64,000 nucleotides of DNA, from positions 1 to 64,000 of the forward strand of contig DAIMDW010000011.1 of NCBI GenBank assembly GCA_036725605.1, given 5' to 3'. Position 1 is the first letter of the stretch, and every line of letters starts with the position of its first letter. Positions 18,027-26,466 of the stretch are shown here, piece after piece. The position numbers were made by a program, and so were the translations under genes. The notes under the pieces are model-generated. The model was not told where the DNA came from and made no database searches. It saw only the letters and a program-made list of their open reading frames with translations. The stretch is from CALBTQ01 sp036725605 (GTDB taxonomy: Bacteria; Lernaellota; Lernaellaia; Lernaellales; Lernaellaceae).

Positions 18027-18604
18027 TGCGAAAAACGGCCTGGTTGCTCGCGGCGTTGCTCGGCCTGGCCCTGACGGCGCAGGCGGCCACCGTGCAGCAA
18101 CTGCCGTTTCAGGCGCTGATTCAACAGGCCGAGCGCATCGTGCAGATCAAGGTGACCTCGCTGGAAACCGAAGTCATCGACGGCCGCGCCTTCACGCTGG
18201 CCAAATGCCGGATCCTGACGACCTTCAAAGGCAAACACGAATCGCAGATTTCGCTGCGCCTGCCCGGCGGCAAGGTCGGCGCGTTCACGATGATCGCGCC
18301 GGGCTCGCCCACGTTGCAGTTGCGCGAAAACGAGGAGATGGTCGCCTTTCTGGCCAAGGATGAAAATCCGCAGGCCAAAGCCGTCGCCTGGCAGCCGCTG
18401 GGCCTGGGCCAGGGTCTGTTTCTGCGCATGCAAAAGGGCGAGAAACATTATGCGATCCCGCGCATGGAAAACGGTCCGCAGCATTTCGCCGATTGCGACA
18501 TGCCCGGCGACGATTGCCTGCGCGCCGGGACGGTCTGGGGATTGGAATGGAACGAGTTCATCGCCCAAATCAAAGCCGGAGTCGCCTCATTACAAGCGCA
18601 ATGA
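18026..18604 (+). CDS. Secreted hypothetical protein
   Basis: 192 residues with a signal peptide (MRKTAWLLAALLG, cleavage after AQA). The rest suggests a beta fold: VKVTSLETEVIDGRAFTLAK and ISLRLPGGKVGAFTM resemble a domain often found before secreted matrixin-type proteases, which is the neighbour here. The start overlaps the upstream stop and the stop overlaps the protease start (ATGA), so it is the middle gene of a coupled operon. It may be a partner or inhibitor of the protease; function unknown. Confidence 0.7.
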   Translation: MRKTAWLLAALLGLALTAQAATVQQLPFQALIQQAERIVQIKVTSLETEVIDGRAFTLAKCRILTTFKGKHESQISLRLPGGKVGAFTMIAPGSPTLQLRENEEMVAFLAKDENPQAKAVAWQPLGLGQGLFLRMQKGEKHYAIPRMENGPQHFADCDMPGDDCLRAGTVWGLEWNEFIAQIKAGVASLQAQ

Positions 18605-19743
18605 TCCGTCTGGGCGCGGCGCTCGTCCTGGTGCTGGCCGCCGTGACGAACGCCGGTGCTTTCGCCTTCACCGATTGCGGTGGGGTGGAATGCTCGTGGC
18701 CGAGCCTGCCGGTTGCCTATTACATCTGGGAGCCGCTGGGCGTGGACGGCGATGAGGAAGCGATCCTCGCGGAGATTCAAGCTTCCTTCAACCGCTGGGC
18801 GCACGATCGTCAGACCTTCTGCAAACCGCTGGACTTCAAGTACAACGGGCGCATCGACTCGGGCCAGCGCGCGGCCAACGACGGGCGCAACATCGTCTTT
18901 TTCGAAACCGACTACTGGCCCTACGGCGCGCAGGCGCTGGCGGTGACCAGTTGCTGGTATGACCAGACCGGCACGTTCGTCGACTGCGACATCGCGATCA
19001 ACGCGGTCAATTTCTCCTGGACGGTCGACGGCGCGGGCAGCTCGTTCAGCCTGCGCGAAACGTTGACCCACGAGGTCGGCCACTTCTGGGGCCTGGATCA
19101 TTCCAGCAATTCGGTGGCGACGATGTACGCGTACTACAAACCGCAAATCGCCGCCGACGACCTGGACGAGGACGATATCCGCGCCGCCGCGCAGCGCTTC
19201 TGCGACGGCATGCCGCCGGCCGACGACGCCGAGGAACAAAACGACACCGCGCAACTGGCGCGCGTGCTCGACAATCGTTTCGACCTGACCGGCCTGCGCC
19301 TGTACGACGACGATTGGTGGCAGTTCACGCTGGCGGCGGGCATGCGCGTGAAAACGACGGTCGCCGACGACAATCCCGACCGCTTCAAGCGGCTGGAACT
19401 CTACGACGAAAACGGCGTTCTGTTGGGCGCCGAGCGCTGCGACGGCGATTGCGCGCAGGCGCTGGGCGAGGCGGGCGACGAGCGCATCGTGATCCTGCGC
19501 GTGACCGGCGAGTTCGACGAGCACGCGGTGCAGCCGGAGGCGTACGACTTGCTGATCGAGCAAGTCGCGCCGGGCGACGAGGGCGAACTGAGTGACGATG
19601 ACGAAACGACCGGCGGCGACGACGATGACGACGACGGTTGCGGGTGCGTGGTCGGCGGCGAGGGCGGCGACGCGGCGCTCGTCTGGCTGCTGCTGACGTT
19701 GGCGACGGCCTTCCTGCTGCTTCGGAAAAAAGCGACGAGATAA
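18601..19743 (+). CDS. Secreted matrixin-type metalloprotease with MYXO-CTERM-like anchor
   Basis: 380 residues with a signal peptide. The zinc site HEVGHFWGLDH (H157, E158, H161, H167) and the Met-turn at M175 fit the metzincin M10 family. A beta-rich domain (about 205-355) may be a PPC-like adhesion domain. The C-terminus has an Asp spacer, then GCGCVVGG, a hydrophobic segment and RKKATR. This is the layout of MYXO-CTERM sorting signals, in which the Cys is modified and the tail removed for surface anchoring. The start ATG overlaps the upstream stop. Confidence 0.87.
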   Translation: MIRLGAALVLVLAAVTNAGAFAFTDCGGVECSWPSLPVAYYIWEPLGVDGDEEAILAEIQASFNRWAHDRQTFCKPLDFKYNGRIDSGQRAANDGRNIVFFETDYWPYGAQALAVTSCWYDQTGTFVDCDIAINAVNFSWTVDGAGSSFSLRETLTHEVGHFWGLDHSSNSVATMYAYYKPQIAADDLDEDDIRAAAQRFCDGMPPADDAEEQNDTAQLARVLDNRFDLTGLRLYDDDWWQFTLAAGMRVKTTVADDNPDRFKRLELYDENGVLLGAERCDGDCAQALGEAGDERIVILRVTGEFDEHAVQPEAYDLLIEQVAPGDEGELSDDDETTGGDDDDDDGCGCVVGGEGGDAALVWLLLTLATAFLLLRKKATR

Positions 19744-19754
19744 GGAGTTCGGCG

Positions 19755-20714
19755 ATGGATATTTATCGCAGCGATCGCGAGATGGTGTTGGTGGCTCTGG
19801 GCGGCAACGCGTTGGTGCGCGCCGGCGATTCGCCGGACATCGAAACGCAGGAGAAGAACGCCGAGTGGATCGTCACCCGGCTCATCACGCTGGTCAAACG
19901 CGATTTCAATCTGGTCGTCACGCACGGCAACGGTCCGCAGGTCGGCAACCAACTGCTGCGCAACGAATGCTCGTTGAAGTTCCTGCCGCGCATGCCGCTG
20001 GATCTGCTCGTCGCCGAAACCGAAGGCTCGATGGGCTACCTGCTGCAGCAGGCGTTTCTCAACCGGCTGCGCCAGGAACAGTTGAACCGCTACGTGGTGA
20101 CCGTCATCACGCAGGTGCTGGTCGACCCGAACGATCCGGCCTTCGCGCGTCCGTCCAAGCCGATCGGCATGTACTACCAGCCCGGGCAGGCCGAGGAACT
20201 GCGCCGCGATTACAACTGGGAAATGAAGCAGGACGGCGACCGCGGCTTCCGGCGCCTGGTGCCCAGTCCGCGTCCGCTGAAGATCGTGCAGCGGCACATG
20301 ATCCGCCACAGCGCGCAGGAGGGCAACATCGTCATCGCCGGCGGCGGGGGCGGCGTGCCGATCAAGGTCGACGAAAACGGGCGCTACGAGGGCGTGGAAG
20401 CGGTGATCGACAAGGACCTGACCAGCTCGATGCTCGCCGCGGAAATCCACGCCGACACGCTGGTCATCCTGATGGAACAGCCGCAGGTGTTCGTCAATTT
20501 CGGCAAACCCAACCAGCGGCCGCTGGAAAAGGTGACGCTCTCGCAGATCACCGACCACCTCGCCGAGGGGCATTTCCCGCCGGGGTCGATCGGGCCGAAG
20601 GTCGAAGCGGCGATTCAGTTCGTGCAGCGCGGCGGCCGGCGGGCGATCATCACCAGCGCCGACCACCTCGACGACGCGCTCGACGGCAAGGGCGGCACGA
20701 CCATCGCCAGCTAG
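19755..20714 (+). CDS. arcC: Carbamate kinase
   Basis: 319 residues, the family length. The enzyme makes ATP from ADP and carbamoyl phosphate (arginine or purine catabolism), or the reverse. Motifs: VALGGNALVRAGD at the start, VVTHGNGPQVGNQ, NIVIAGGGGGVPI and DKDLTSSMLA. AAGGAG precedes the chosen ATG by eight bases. No arginine deiminase or carbamoyltransferase gene lies nearby, so the carbamoyl-phosphate source is elsewhere. Confidence 0.95.
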   Translation: MDIYRSDREMVLVALGGNALVRAGDSPDIETQEKNAEWIVTRLITLVKRDFNLVVTHGNGPQVGNQLLRNECSLKFLPRMPLDLLVAETEGSMGYLLQQAFLNRLRQEQLNRYVVTVITQVLVDPNDPAFARPSKPIGMYYQPGQAEELRRDYNWEMKQDGDRGFRRLVPSPRPLKIVQRHMIRHSAQEGNIVIAGGGGGVPIKVDENGRYEGVEAVIDKDLTSSMLAAEIHADTLVILMEQPQVFVNFGKPNQRPLEKVTLSQITDHLAEGHFPPGSIGPKVEAAIQFVQRGGRRAIITSADHLDDALDGKGGTTIAS

Positions 20715-20733
20715 AAAAATTAAAGTAAATATA

Positions 20734-21543
20734 TTATTTAGATGAGGCTGGAGGCGCGGCCAACGCGGCGTCGAGCCTGGCGTTCAGGCGTTCCACGGTC
20801 GTCCACGATTTGCTCATCCGTTCGTACTCGTCGCTCGCGCCGGTCAGCAGAGACAGGATGGCGTGGTAGCGTTTGAGCAGCGCCTTGTCGAGTTGGCGCA
20901 GCAGCCCGTGCGCGGTGGGGAAGAGGGGATCGACGCCCGGCCCGTCCAGCACCGTGCCGCGTTTGCGCTCAAGGTACAACCGCAGCCAGCGCGCCGCCTC
21001 TTTGGCGTTCTTCTTTTTTTCCATGTCGCGCAGTTGTTCCTCGGCCAGACGCAGCGCGCGCCGCGCCTCGGTCAGCGCCTCGCGATGATCGGCCAGCAGC
21101 TTGTCGGCCTGCTCCGGCGAGCCCAGCCGCGCCGCGGTCGCCGCTTGCGCTTCCCAACTGTTTTCCCGCGTGGTCACCTGCACCGCCGGATCGATCACCT
21201 CCGGGGCCGTCGCGCTCAATGCGCCGGGATCGTTGAAGCGCGGGGAGAGAATCACGTCGACGTCGTAGGGCAGCGTTTCGTACAAACCCAGATCGAGGCG
21301 ATACGCGCCGTTGCGCACCTCGGCCGGCGCGGCCTGCTCAACCTGTGCGCCCGCCGCCGCGCCGCCGCGCGCATGCACCAACAGCCGCGTACCGTCCGGC
21401 GCGTTGCAGCGCCCGCTCACGATCAGCGAGCCGGCGGGTCCGGCCTGGGCCGTGACGGTCAATTCCAGCGGCGTCGGCTCCTTCGCGCAGGCGACGACCG
21501 ACACGAGGGCGAACAGGCACAGCAGTAAGATCGCGCGGTTCAT
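20734..21543 (-). CDS. Lipoprotein with coiled-coil region
   Basis: 269 residues from the ATG preceded by gggag. Lipobox VVAC (Cys19). The first half after the lipid is a beta region (LELTVTAQAGPAGSLIVSGR) of Ig-like character, and the second half (about 140-260) is mostly Arg/Glu/Ala helix consistent with a coiled coil. No known family is recognised. It converges on arcC with 19 bases between the stops. Confidence 0.7.
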   Translation of the reverse strand: MNRAILLLCLFALVSVVACAKEPTPLELTVTAQAGPAGSLIVSGRCNAPDGTRLLVHARGGAAAGAQVEQAAPAEVRNGAYRLDLGLYETLPYDVDVILSPRFNDPGALSATAPEVIDPAVQVTTRENSWEAQAATAARLGSPEQADKLLADHREALTEARRALRLAEEQLRDMEKKKNAKEAARWLRLYLERKRGTVLDGPGVDPLFPTAHGLLRQLDKALLKRYHAILSLLTGASDEYERMSKSWTTVERLNARLDAALAAPPASSK

Positions 21544-21619
21544 CCGTCTCCCGGAAAAGCGGTTGTCCATGGAGCGGATATCCTAGCCGAACAATAAGTT
21601 GTTTGTCCAACGAAAGCGG

Positions 21620-22054
21620 CTAAAACGCGCCGGCGAGGCGGGCCTCCAGTTGCGCCAGGGGCATCGCGCCGGTCACCGACGCGGCGATGCGCCCGTTTTT
21701 GAACAGCGCCAGGAAGGGAATCGAACGCACGTTGTACGGCGCGGCGGTGTGCGGATAATGCTCGGTGTTGAGCTTGACGACCTTGACGCGCCCGGCGTGT
21801 TTGGCGGCGAATTGCTCGAGCACCGGGGCCATCATCTTGCACGGCCCGCACCAGTCGGCCCAGAAATCGACGAGCACCGGCAGTTCGGCCTGCAGCACGT
21901 CGGCGGTGAACAGCTTGTCGGTGGTGTCGATCGGCCGTTGCGGCGCGACCAGCTCGGCGTGGCACTTGCCGCAACGGGCCTGGCCTTGGTTGATCTTCTC
22001 CAGCGGCGCGCGATTGGGCGCTCCGCACCGCGGGCAGCGAACGGTCTCCGGCAT
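21620..22054 (-). CDS. trxC: Thioredoxin 2 (zinc-finger type)
   Basis: 144 residues. A disulfide reductase of the TrxC type: an N-terminal zinc ribbon (CPRC at 6-9, CGKC at 28-31) precedes a thioredoxin domain with active site WCGPCK and the cis-Pro loop SIPFL. AAGGAGG lies just before the ATG. Zinc-type thioredoxins serve in oxidative stress. Confidence 0.93.
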   Translation of the reverse strand: MPETVRCPRCGAPNRAPLEKINQGQARCGKCHAELVAPQRPIDTTDKLFTADVLQAELPVLVDFWADWCGPCKMMAPVLEQFAAKHAGRVKVVKLNTEHYPHTAAPYNVRSIPFLALFKNGRIAASVTGAMPLAQLEARLAGAF

Positions 22055-22686
22055 CTCGCCCTCCTTATTTTTATCGGTGAAAAGTTAATCACGTTCGGAA
22101 GAAGGGCAAGATTGTCGACCAAGTCATCCGTGATTTTGTCGGCCAACGGTCGACGAAAAGCGCCCAAACCGACAAAAAGTGTAACCCATGTCCTGATAAT
22201 TTACTGTTACCTATGTGGTGATCTTGACATTTGTTAGCCCTCATCCCCGACCCTTCTCCCACGGGGAGAAGGGAGACCGTTTTTGCCGGATTTTACCCTC
22301 TCCCAATTGGGAGAGGGTCGGGCGTTAGCCCGGAGTGAGGGATTGTCTTCCTGCCTTCCGAATTGGGACGCCCGGAGCCGACGGTTATGGAAAGCACACC
22401 TTTGGCTTCGCCAAAAGTGTGGCACACAGGCGGAGCCAGGTATAAGTGATGAGCGCCAAGTGATAAATAAATAGTATTATATCAATTTATAACCGATTTC
22501 GGCGCCTTTTTTCCGGTGGCACTGATACATGAGCGAGCGGCGCGAGCGAGTTTATCAGTGTTTTGTTCAAACACCGATAAGCCTCACTTTGTTCGGCGTA
22601 TCAGTGCCACCGAGGTGTTATTTACAGAGGCGGATAGTCAACATCACCTGCGCAAGAAGGGCAAGATGTCAAACCGGACGATGATC
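22055..22686. repeat. Repeat-rich intergenic region
   Basis: No gene is supported. It contains three different elements in order: a structured element about 22238-22341 with stems cccttctccc/gggagaaggg (22251-22273) and a 24-bp palindrome at 22295-22318; an inverted copy of the 8316-8348 repeat at 22395-22427; and a 99-bp element at 22514-22612 with 15-bp perfect terminal inverted repeats. The accumulation suggests a tolerated landing site. Confidence 0.75.
22514..22612. mobile_element. MITE-like element with 15-bp terminal inverted repeats
   Basis: The ends cggtggcactgatac (22514-22528) and gtatcagtgccaccg (22598-22612) are perfect inverted repeats. Inside, gtgttt and aaacac arms around tgttc form a second hairpin, and there is a gagcgagcg-rich stretch. 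With no coding frame it looks like a small non-autonomous element or a structured RNA. No target duplication is evident. Confidence 0.5.
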
Positions 22687-24171
22687 CTACTGCGCCGCTT
22701 CCTTTTTCAGGCGGAGGATCTTGCGGTACAGGCGCTCGTACTTGCCGGCGGCCGCTTCCCACGAATGATCCATCGCGAAGGCATTGGTCGTCAGTTTCTT
22801 CCAGCGCTGGGGATCCTCGAAGAGATCGGCGGCGTCGGCCAGCACCTTGAGCAGCGCTTCGGGGTTGGGATCGGTGAACTTGAAGCCGTTCGCGTTACGC
22901 TTGCCCTTGGCCCAGCCGCTGACCGTGTCGTCCAGCCCGCCGGTGGCGCGCACGACCGGGATCGTCCCGTATTTGTGCGCGTACATCTGCGAGAGCCCGC
23001 ACGGTTCGTAGATCGAGGGCAGCAGCAGCAGGTCGGCCCCGGCGGTGATTTTATGCGCCAGCCCCTCGTCGAAGCCGACGCGCACGCCCACCTGTTCGGG
23101 GAAACGCGCGGCCAGATCGCGCAGCGCGCCTTCGTACTTCTTTTCACCCGTGCCCACGAACACCAGGATAAAGCCGTGCGCGACCAGGTCGTCCGCGACG
23201 GCCATGATCAGCTCCAGACCCTTTTGTTCGATGAGCCGGCCGACGAATCCCAGCAGCGGCTTTTTCGCCCAGTGGGCGGGCAGGTTGAAGCGCTTGAGCA
23301 AGTCGGCTTTGCACGCCGTTTTGCCCTTGGGCTTATCGGCGGTGAAATTGGCCGCCAGGTATTTGTCGGCGCCCGGGCTCCATTCGCCGCCGTCCACGCC
23401 GTGGGTGATGCCGATCAGCCGATCGCTGCGCGCCACGAGCACATCGTCGAGGCCGAAACCCAGTTCCGGGGTTTGAATTTCCTTGGCGTAGCGCACCGAG
23501 ACGGTCGAGATGAAATCGGCGTGCTTGAGCGCGCCCTTGAGCAGGCTCCACTGGCCGTAAAATTCCAGCTCGTGCACGTTGAACGCGTCGGGCAGGTCGA
23601 ACCACTTGCCCGCCTCGGCCGGGAACAGCCCCTGGTAGCCGAGGTTGTGGATGGTAAACAGCGTGCCGGGCTTGCTCAGCAGCGGATCGTCGCCGGTCTG
23701 TTTGCGCAGGTAGGAGACGACCAACGCGGTCTGCCAGTCGTGGGCGTGCACGATGTCGTATTTGAGCTTCGCCTCGCGGATCATCGCCACGACGGCCTTG
23801 GCGAAAAACGAGAAGCGCTCGGCGTTGTCCGGGTAATCCTTGCCCGACAGCGGATCGGTGTACAGGCCGTCGCGGTGGAAATAATCCGGCTGATCGACCA
23901 GCAGCGCGCGCCAGGGCTTGCCGACGTCGGCGGCGACGACCTTGCCGTTCACCGTGGCGTCGCCGTGCTTGATGGCAAGATTTTCCAGCAAAACCGACTG
24001 CTTGGCGTCGGTCAGATCGATCGATTTATACCAGGGCAGCGCGACGTCGACCTGGTGGCCCATCCCGGCCAGATACGTAGGCAGCGCGCCGCATACGTCG
24101 GCGAGTCCGCCGGTTTTGGCCAACGGAGTCACTTCGCTGCAAACAAATAGAATCCTTAGCTTATTTGCCAT
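22687..24171 (-). CDS. glgA: Glycogen (starch) synthase
   Basis: 494 residues, typical of bacterial GT5 enzymes that extend alpha-1,4-glucan from ADP-glucose. The N-terminal KTGGLADV motif (K19 binds ADP-glucose) is present, with HAHDWQTALV, and the C-terminal lobe has GFVGRLIEQKG and SIYEPCGLSQMYA. The chosen ATG follows gagg by six bases; one four codons upstream lacks a site. It lies 93 bases after the receiver-PATAN gene on the same strand, so it could be the last gene of that operon. Confidence 0.95.
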   Translation of the reverse strand: MANKLRILFVCSEVTPLAKTGGLADVCGALPTYLAGMGHQVDVALPWYKSIDLTDAKQSVLLENLAIKHGDATVNGKVVAADVGKPWRALLVDQPDYFHRDGLYTDPLSGKDYPDNAERFSFFAKAVVAMIREAKLKYDIVHAHDWQTALVVSYLRKQTGDDPLLSKPGTLFTIHNLGYQGLFPAEAGKWFDLPDAFNVHELEFYGQWSLLKGALKHADFISTVSVRYAKEIQTPELGFGLDDVLVARSDRLIGITHGVDGGEWSPGADKYLAANFTADKPKGKTACKADLLKRFNLPAHWAKKPLLGFVGRLIEQKGLELIMAVADDLVAHGFILVFVGTGEKKYEGALRDLAARFPEQVGVRVGFDEGLAHKITAGADLLLLPSIYEPCGLSQMYAHKYGTIPVVRATGGLDDTVSGWAKGKRNANGFKFTDPNPEALLKVLADAADLFEDPQRWKKLTTNAFAMDHSWEAAAGKYERLYRKILRLKKEAAQ

Positions 24172-24264
24172 GATCAACCTCACAGCCTTGAAGGCATAGT
24201 TCCAATGGGAGATGACTGCATAGTAATCATCTTCGGCTGTCTCGCCAATACTCTGAACGGGAAA

Positions 24265-26466
24265 TTAATCTTCTTTGAATTTGATCAGACCCAGTTGCAG
24301 CAGGCTGTAAATCATCTGCATCGCGTGCGAGGAATCAAGCAACGTGCGGTCGAGAATCTCGCCCAGCGTCTTGCGGCCGTCGATCATCGCCACCAGGGCG
24401 CTCTCGCGCGGATCGCCGAACATGCCGGTCAAATCGACGCCGGCCCGCGCGCGCATCAAGGGGAACGAGCGATACTTGCGCAATTCCGTATCGATGCGGT
24501 CGGCGGCGATCGACTCGCGGATGCTGCGCACGACCAGTTTGGTGATGTCCACGGTGATCGGCAGCGCGTCGGCGGTCGACAGTTGTTCCTCTTCGAAGTG
24601 GTAGGAACCTTCCTGCCAGGTGAAGAGCGCGACGAGCTTCTGCTCGATCTGCGCGATGAGCGCCTCGAACAGCTCATGCGGGGAGATGAGGCGTTTCGCC
24701 AGCAGCGTTTCGCCCAACGGCCGGCCGGTTTCGTTCGCGGCGGCCAGCGCCTGATCGCGTTCGAGTTCGGTGATTTTCCCCTCGCGGATCAGCATGTTGC
24801 CCAACGTGTTGGGGCCGATGCGGTTCGAGTGGATCTTCACCGGCATGCCCTCGGCGATCGATATCGTCTCTTCCTGGTTGCCCTGGGCCAGCGTCAGCGT
24901 GCCGGTCACGCGGTTGGAATACAGATAATACAGAAAACGAACCAGCGGCACCTGCGCCAGATCGCCGTCGTTTTTGAATTCCTCGTGCGCTTTGCCGCTG
25001 CCTTCGATCTCGTCTTCGGCGTCCAGCGGCGTCTGCACCTGGCCGGCTTCGCTGCGCGCGCGCTGCACGACCGCTTCGTCCAGGCGGAAGAACAGGTCGC
25101 CGCCCTTGAAGCGCACCAGGCCGAACAGCAAAAACAGGTAGAGCACCTGGAACGTGCGGGCAAAATTCAGGTCCGCGTCGGCAATCAGCTCGCCCAGCGT
25201 GCGCCGGCCGTCGACGAGGTTGAGGATGCGCCACTCGTGCTTGGTCAGGTTCAGATCGTCGGGCTTGAGCGTGGTCGCGTCGGTCCGCTCGACGACCGCG
25301 TCCTTGTTCAGGAACAAGCGTTCTTCGAGCTTGGCCATGTCGTAATGACGCACGATGCCCGCGATGATGATCGAGAGCATGCTCTGCTCGATTTTCAGGG
25401 CGTTGGTGAAATCCAGTTCGCCCTCGCGAAAGTCGAACACGCCCTCCTTCCAGCGGAAGGCGGAATTGAGCTTGCGCTTGGCCTGCGTGCGCAACACGCT
25501 GTTGAGTTCGTGCAGCGCCAGATTGCCCTCGGCGAGCAGTACTTCGCCGAGCATCCGGTTTTCCTTTTCGGCCTTGGTCAGCGAGACGTCGACGGTCGCG
25601 CGATCGACGAGGCCGCGGGCAATCAACAATTGGCCCAGCGAATCGTCGGGGATGAAATTGGAGCGAATGGCCACCGGGATGCCGTCGCGGAGGATGATTT
25701 CCCGCTGTTCCTCGAGCGATTTGACCACCAGCGTGCCGTTGGCGCGCGCCTGGTAGTAGTTGAGCAGCAACTCGGGCAGCAACACCGGGCCGAGCTGGCC
25801 GGATTTGAGCGGCTCATGTGAGAACGGCGCCGGTGCGGGCCGGCGGGGGTGGTTTTTCTTTTCCTCGTGACGCCGCGGAGCGACGCGTTCGGATTCGGGC
25901 CGGGTCGGCTGCGATGGACGCGTAGCGCGTTCGGCGCCGATGATCACGTCCTCCGAGGGCTTCTTGCGCGGCGGCGGCGTGATGAAATCGTCGTCGGGCA
26001 CCGCTTCCCATCCCGGTTTGGCCTTGGCGGACGGCGCCGGGCGCGGGGGCGGCGTGGCGGCCGCTTTGCGGTCTTTGGTTCCGGGTTCCACGCCGAGCAG
26101 GTCGGCGACGGACTCGAACAACACCGGCGGATCGATGGGCATTTCGAAGTACTGGTCGACCAGGAATTTGGTGCGCGCCTCCATGCTGAATTTGGCGGAG
26201 CGCTTGAAGGTCGAGATGACCATGATTTTCACCGATTTCATGGTCGGTTCGGCCTTGAGCCGTTTGCACAACTCCAGGCCGTTGCCGTCGGGCAGCAGCA
26301 CGTCAAGCAGCAGCAGATCCGGATTTTTGCCTTGCAGTTGGGCGAGCAGCGCGCGGCTGGAGCCGAAGCGCATGACCTGGTAATCCTGCGAAACCAGCAA
26401 CGCCTCCATGTCGGTGGCGATGTCCTGATCGTGCAAGGCAATGAAAATCCGTTTCGGTTCGCTCAT
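24265..26466 (-). CDS. Receiver protein with two PATAN (DUF4388) domains
   Basis: 733 residues. The receiver domain (1-122) has the phosphoacceptor D55 in LLLLDVLLPDGNG. A Pro/Arg-rich linker (about 130-210) leads to two PATAN (DUF4388) domains, about 213-470 and 498-733, each with ISxxxL-type repeats (LGQLLIARGLVDRATVDVSL; LGNMLIREGKITELERDQAL). PATAN proteins are signalling adapters, known in cyanobacteria and delta-lineage bacteria for motility and cell-surface control. There is no DNA-binding or enzymatic output. Its ATG overlaps the upstream stop by four bases. Confidence 0.85.
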   Translation of the reverse strand: MSEPKRIFIALHDQDIATDMEALLVSQDYQVMRFGSSRALLAQLQGKNPDLLLLDVLLPDGNGLELCKRLKAEPTMKSVKIMVISTFKRSAKFSMEARTKFLVDQYFEMPIDPPVLFESVADLLGVEPGTKDRKAAATPPPRPAPSAKAKPGWEAVPDDDFITPPPRKKPSEDVIIGAERATRPSQPTRPESERVAPRRHEEKKNHPRRPAPAPFSHEPLKSGQLGPVLLPELLLNYYQARANGTLVVKSLEEQREIILRDGIPVAIRSNFIPDDSLGQLLIARGLVDRATVDVSLTKAEKENRMLGEVLLAEGNLALHELNSVLRTQAKRKLNSAFRWKEGVFDFREGELDFTNALKIEQSMLSIIIAGIVRHYDMAKLEERLFLNKDAVVERTDATTLKPDDLNLTKHEWRILNLVDGRRTLGELIADADLNFARTFQVLYLFLLFGLVRFKGGDLFFRLDEAVVQRARSEAGQVQTPLDAEDEIEGSGKAHEEFKNDGDLAQVPLVRFLYYLYSNRVTGTLTLAQGNQEETISIAEGMPVKIHSNRIGPNTLGNMLIREGKITELERDQALAAANETGRPLGETLLAKRLISPHELFEALIAQIEQKLVALFTWQEGSYHFEEEQLSTADALPITVDITKLVVRSIRESIAADRIDTELRKYRSFPLMRARAGVDLTGMFGDPRESALVAMIDGRKTLGEILDRTLLDSSHAMQMIYSLLQLGLIKFKED

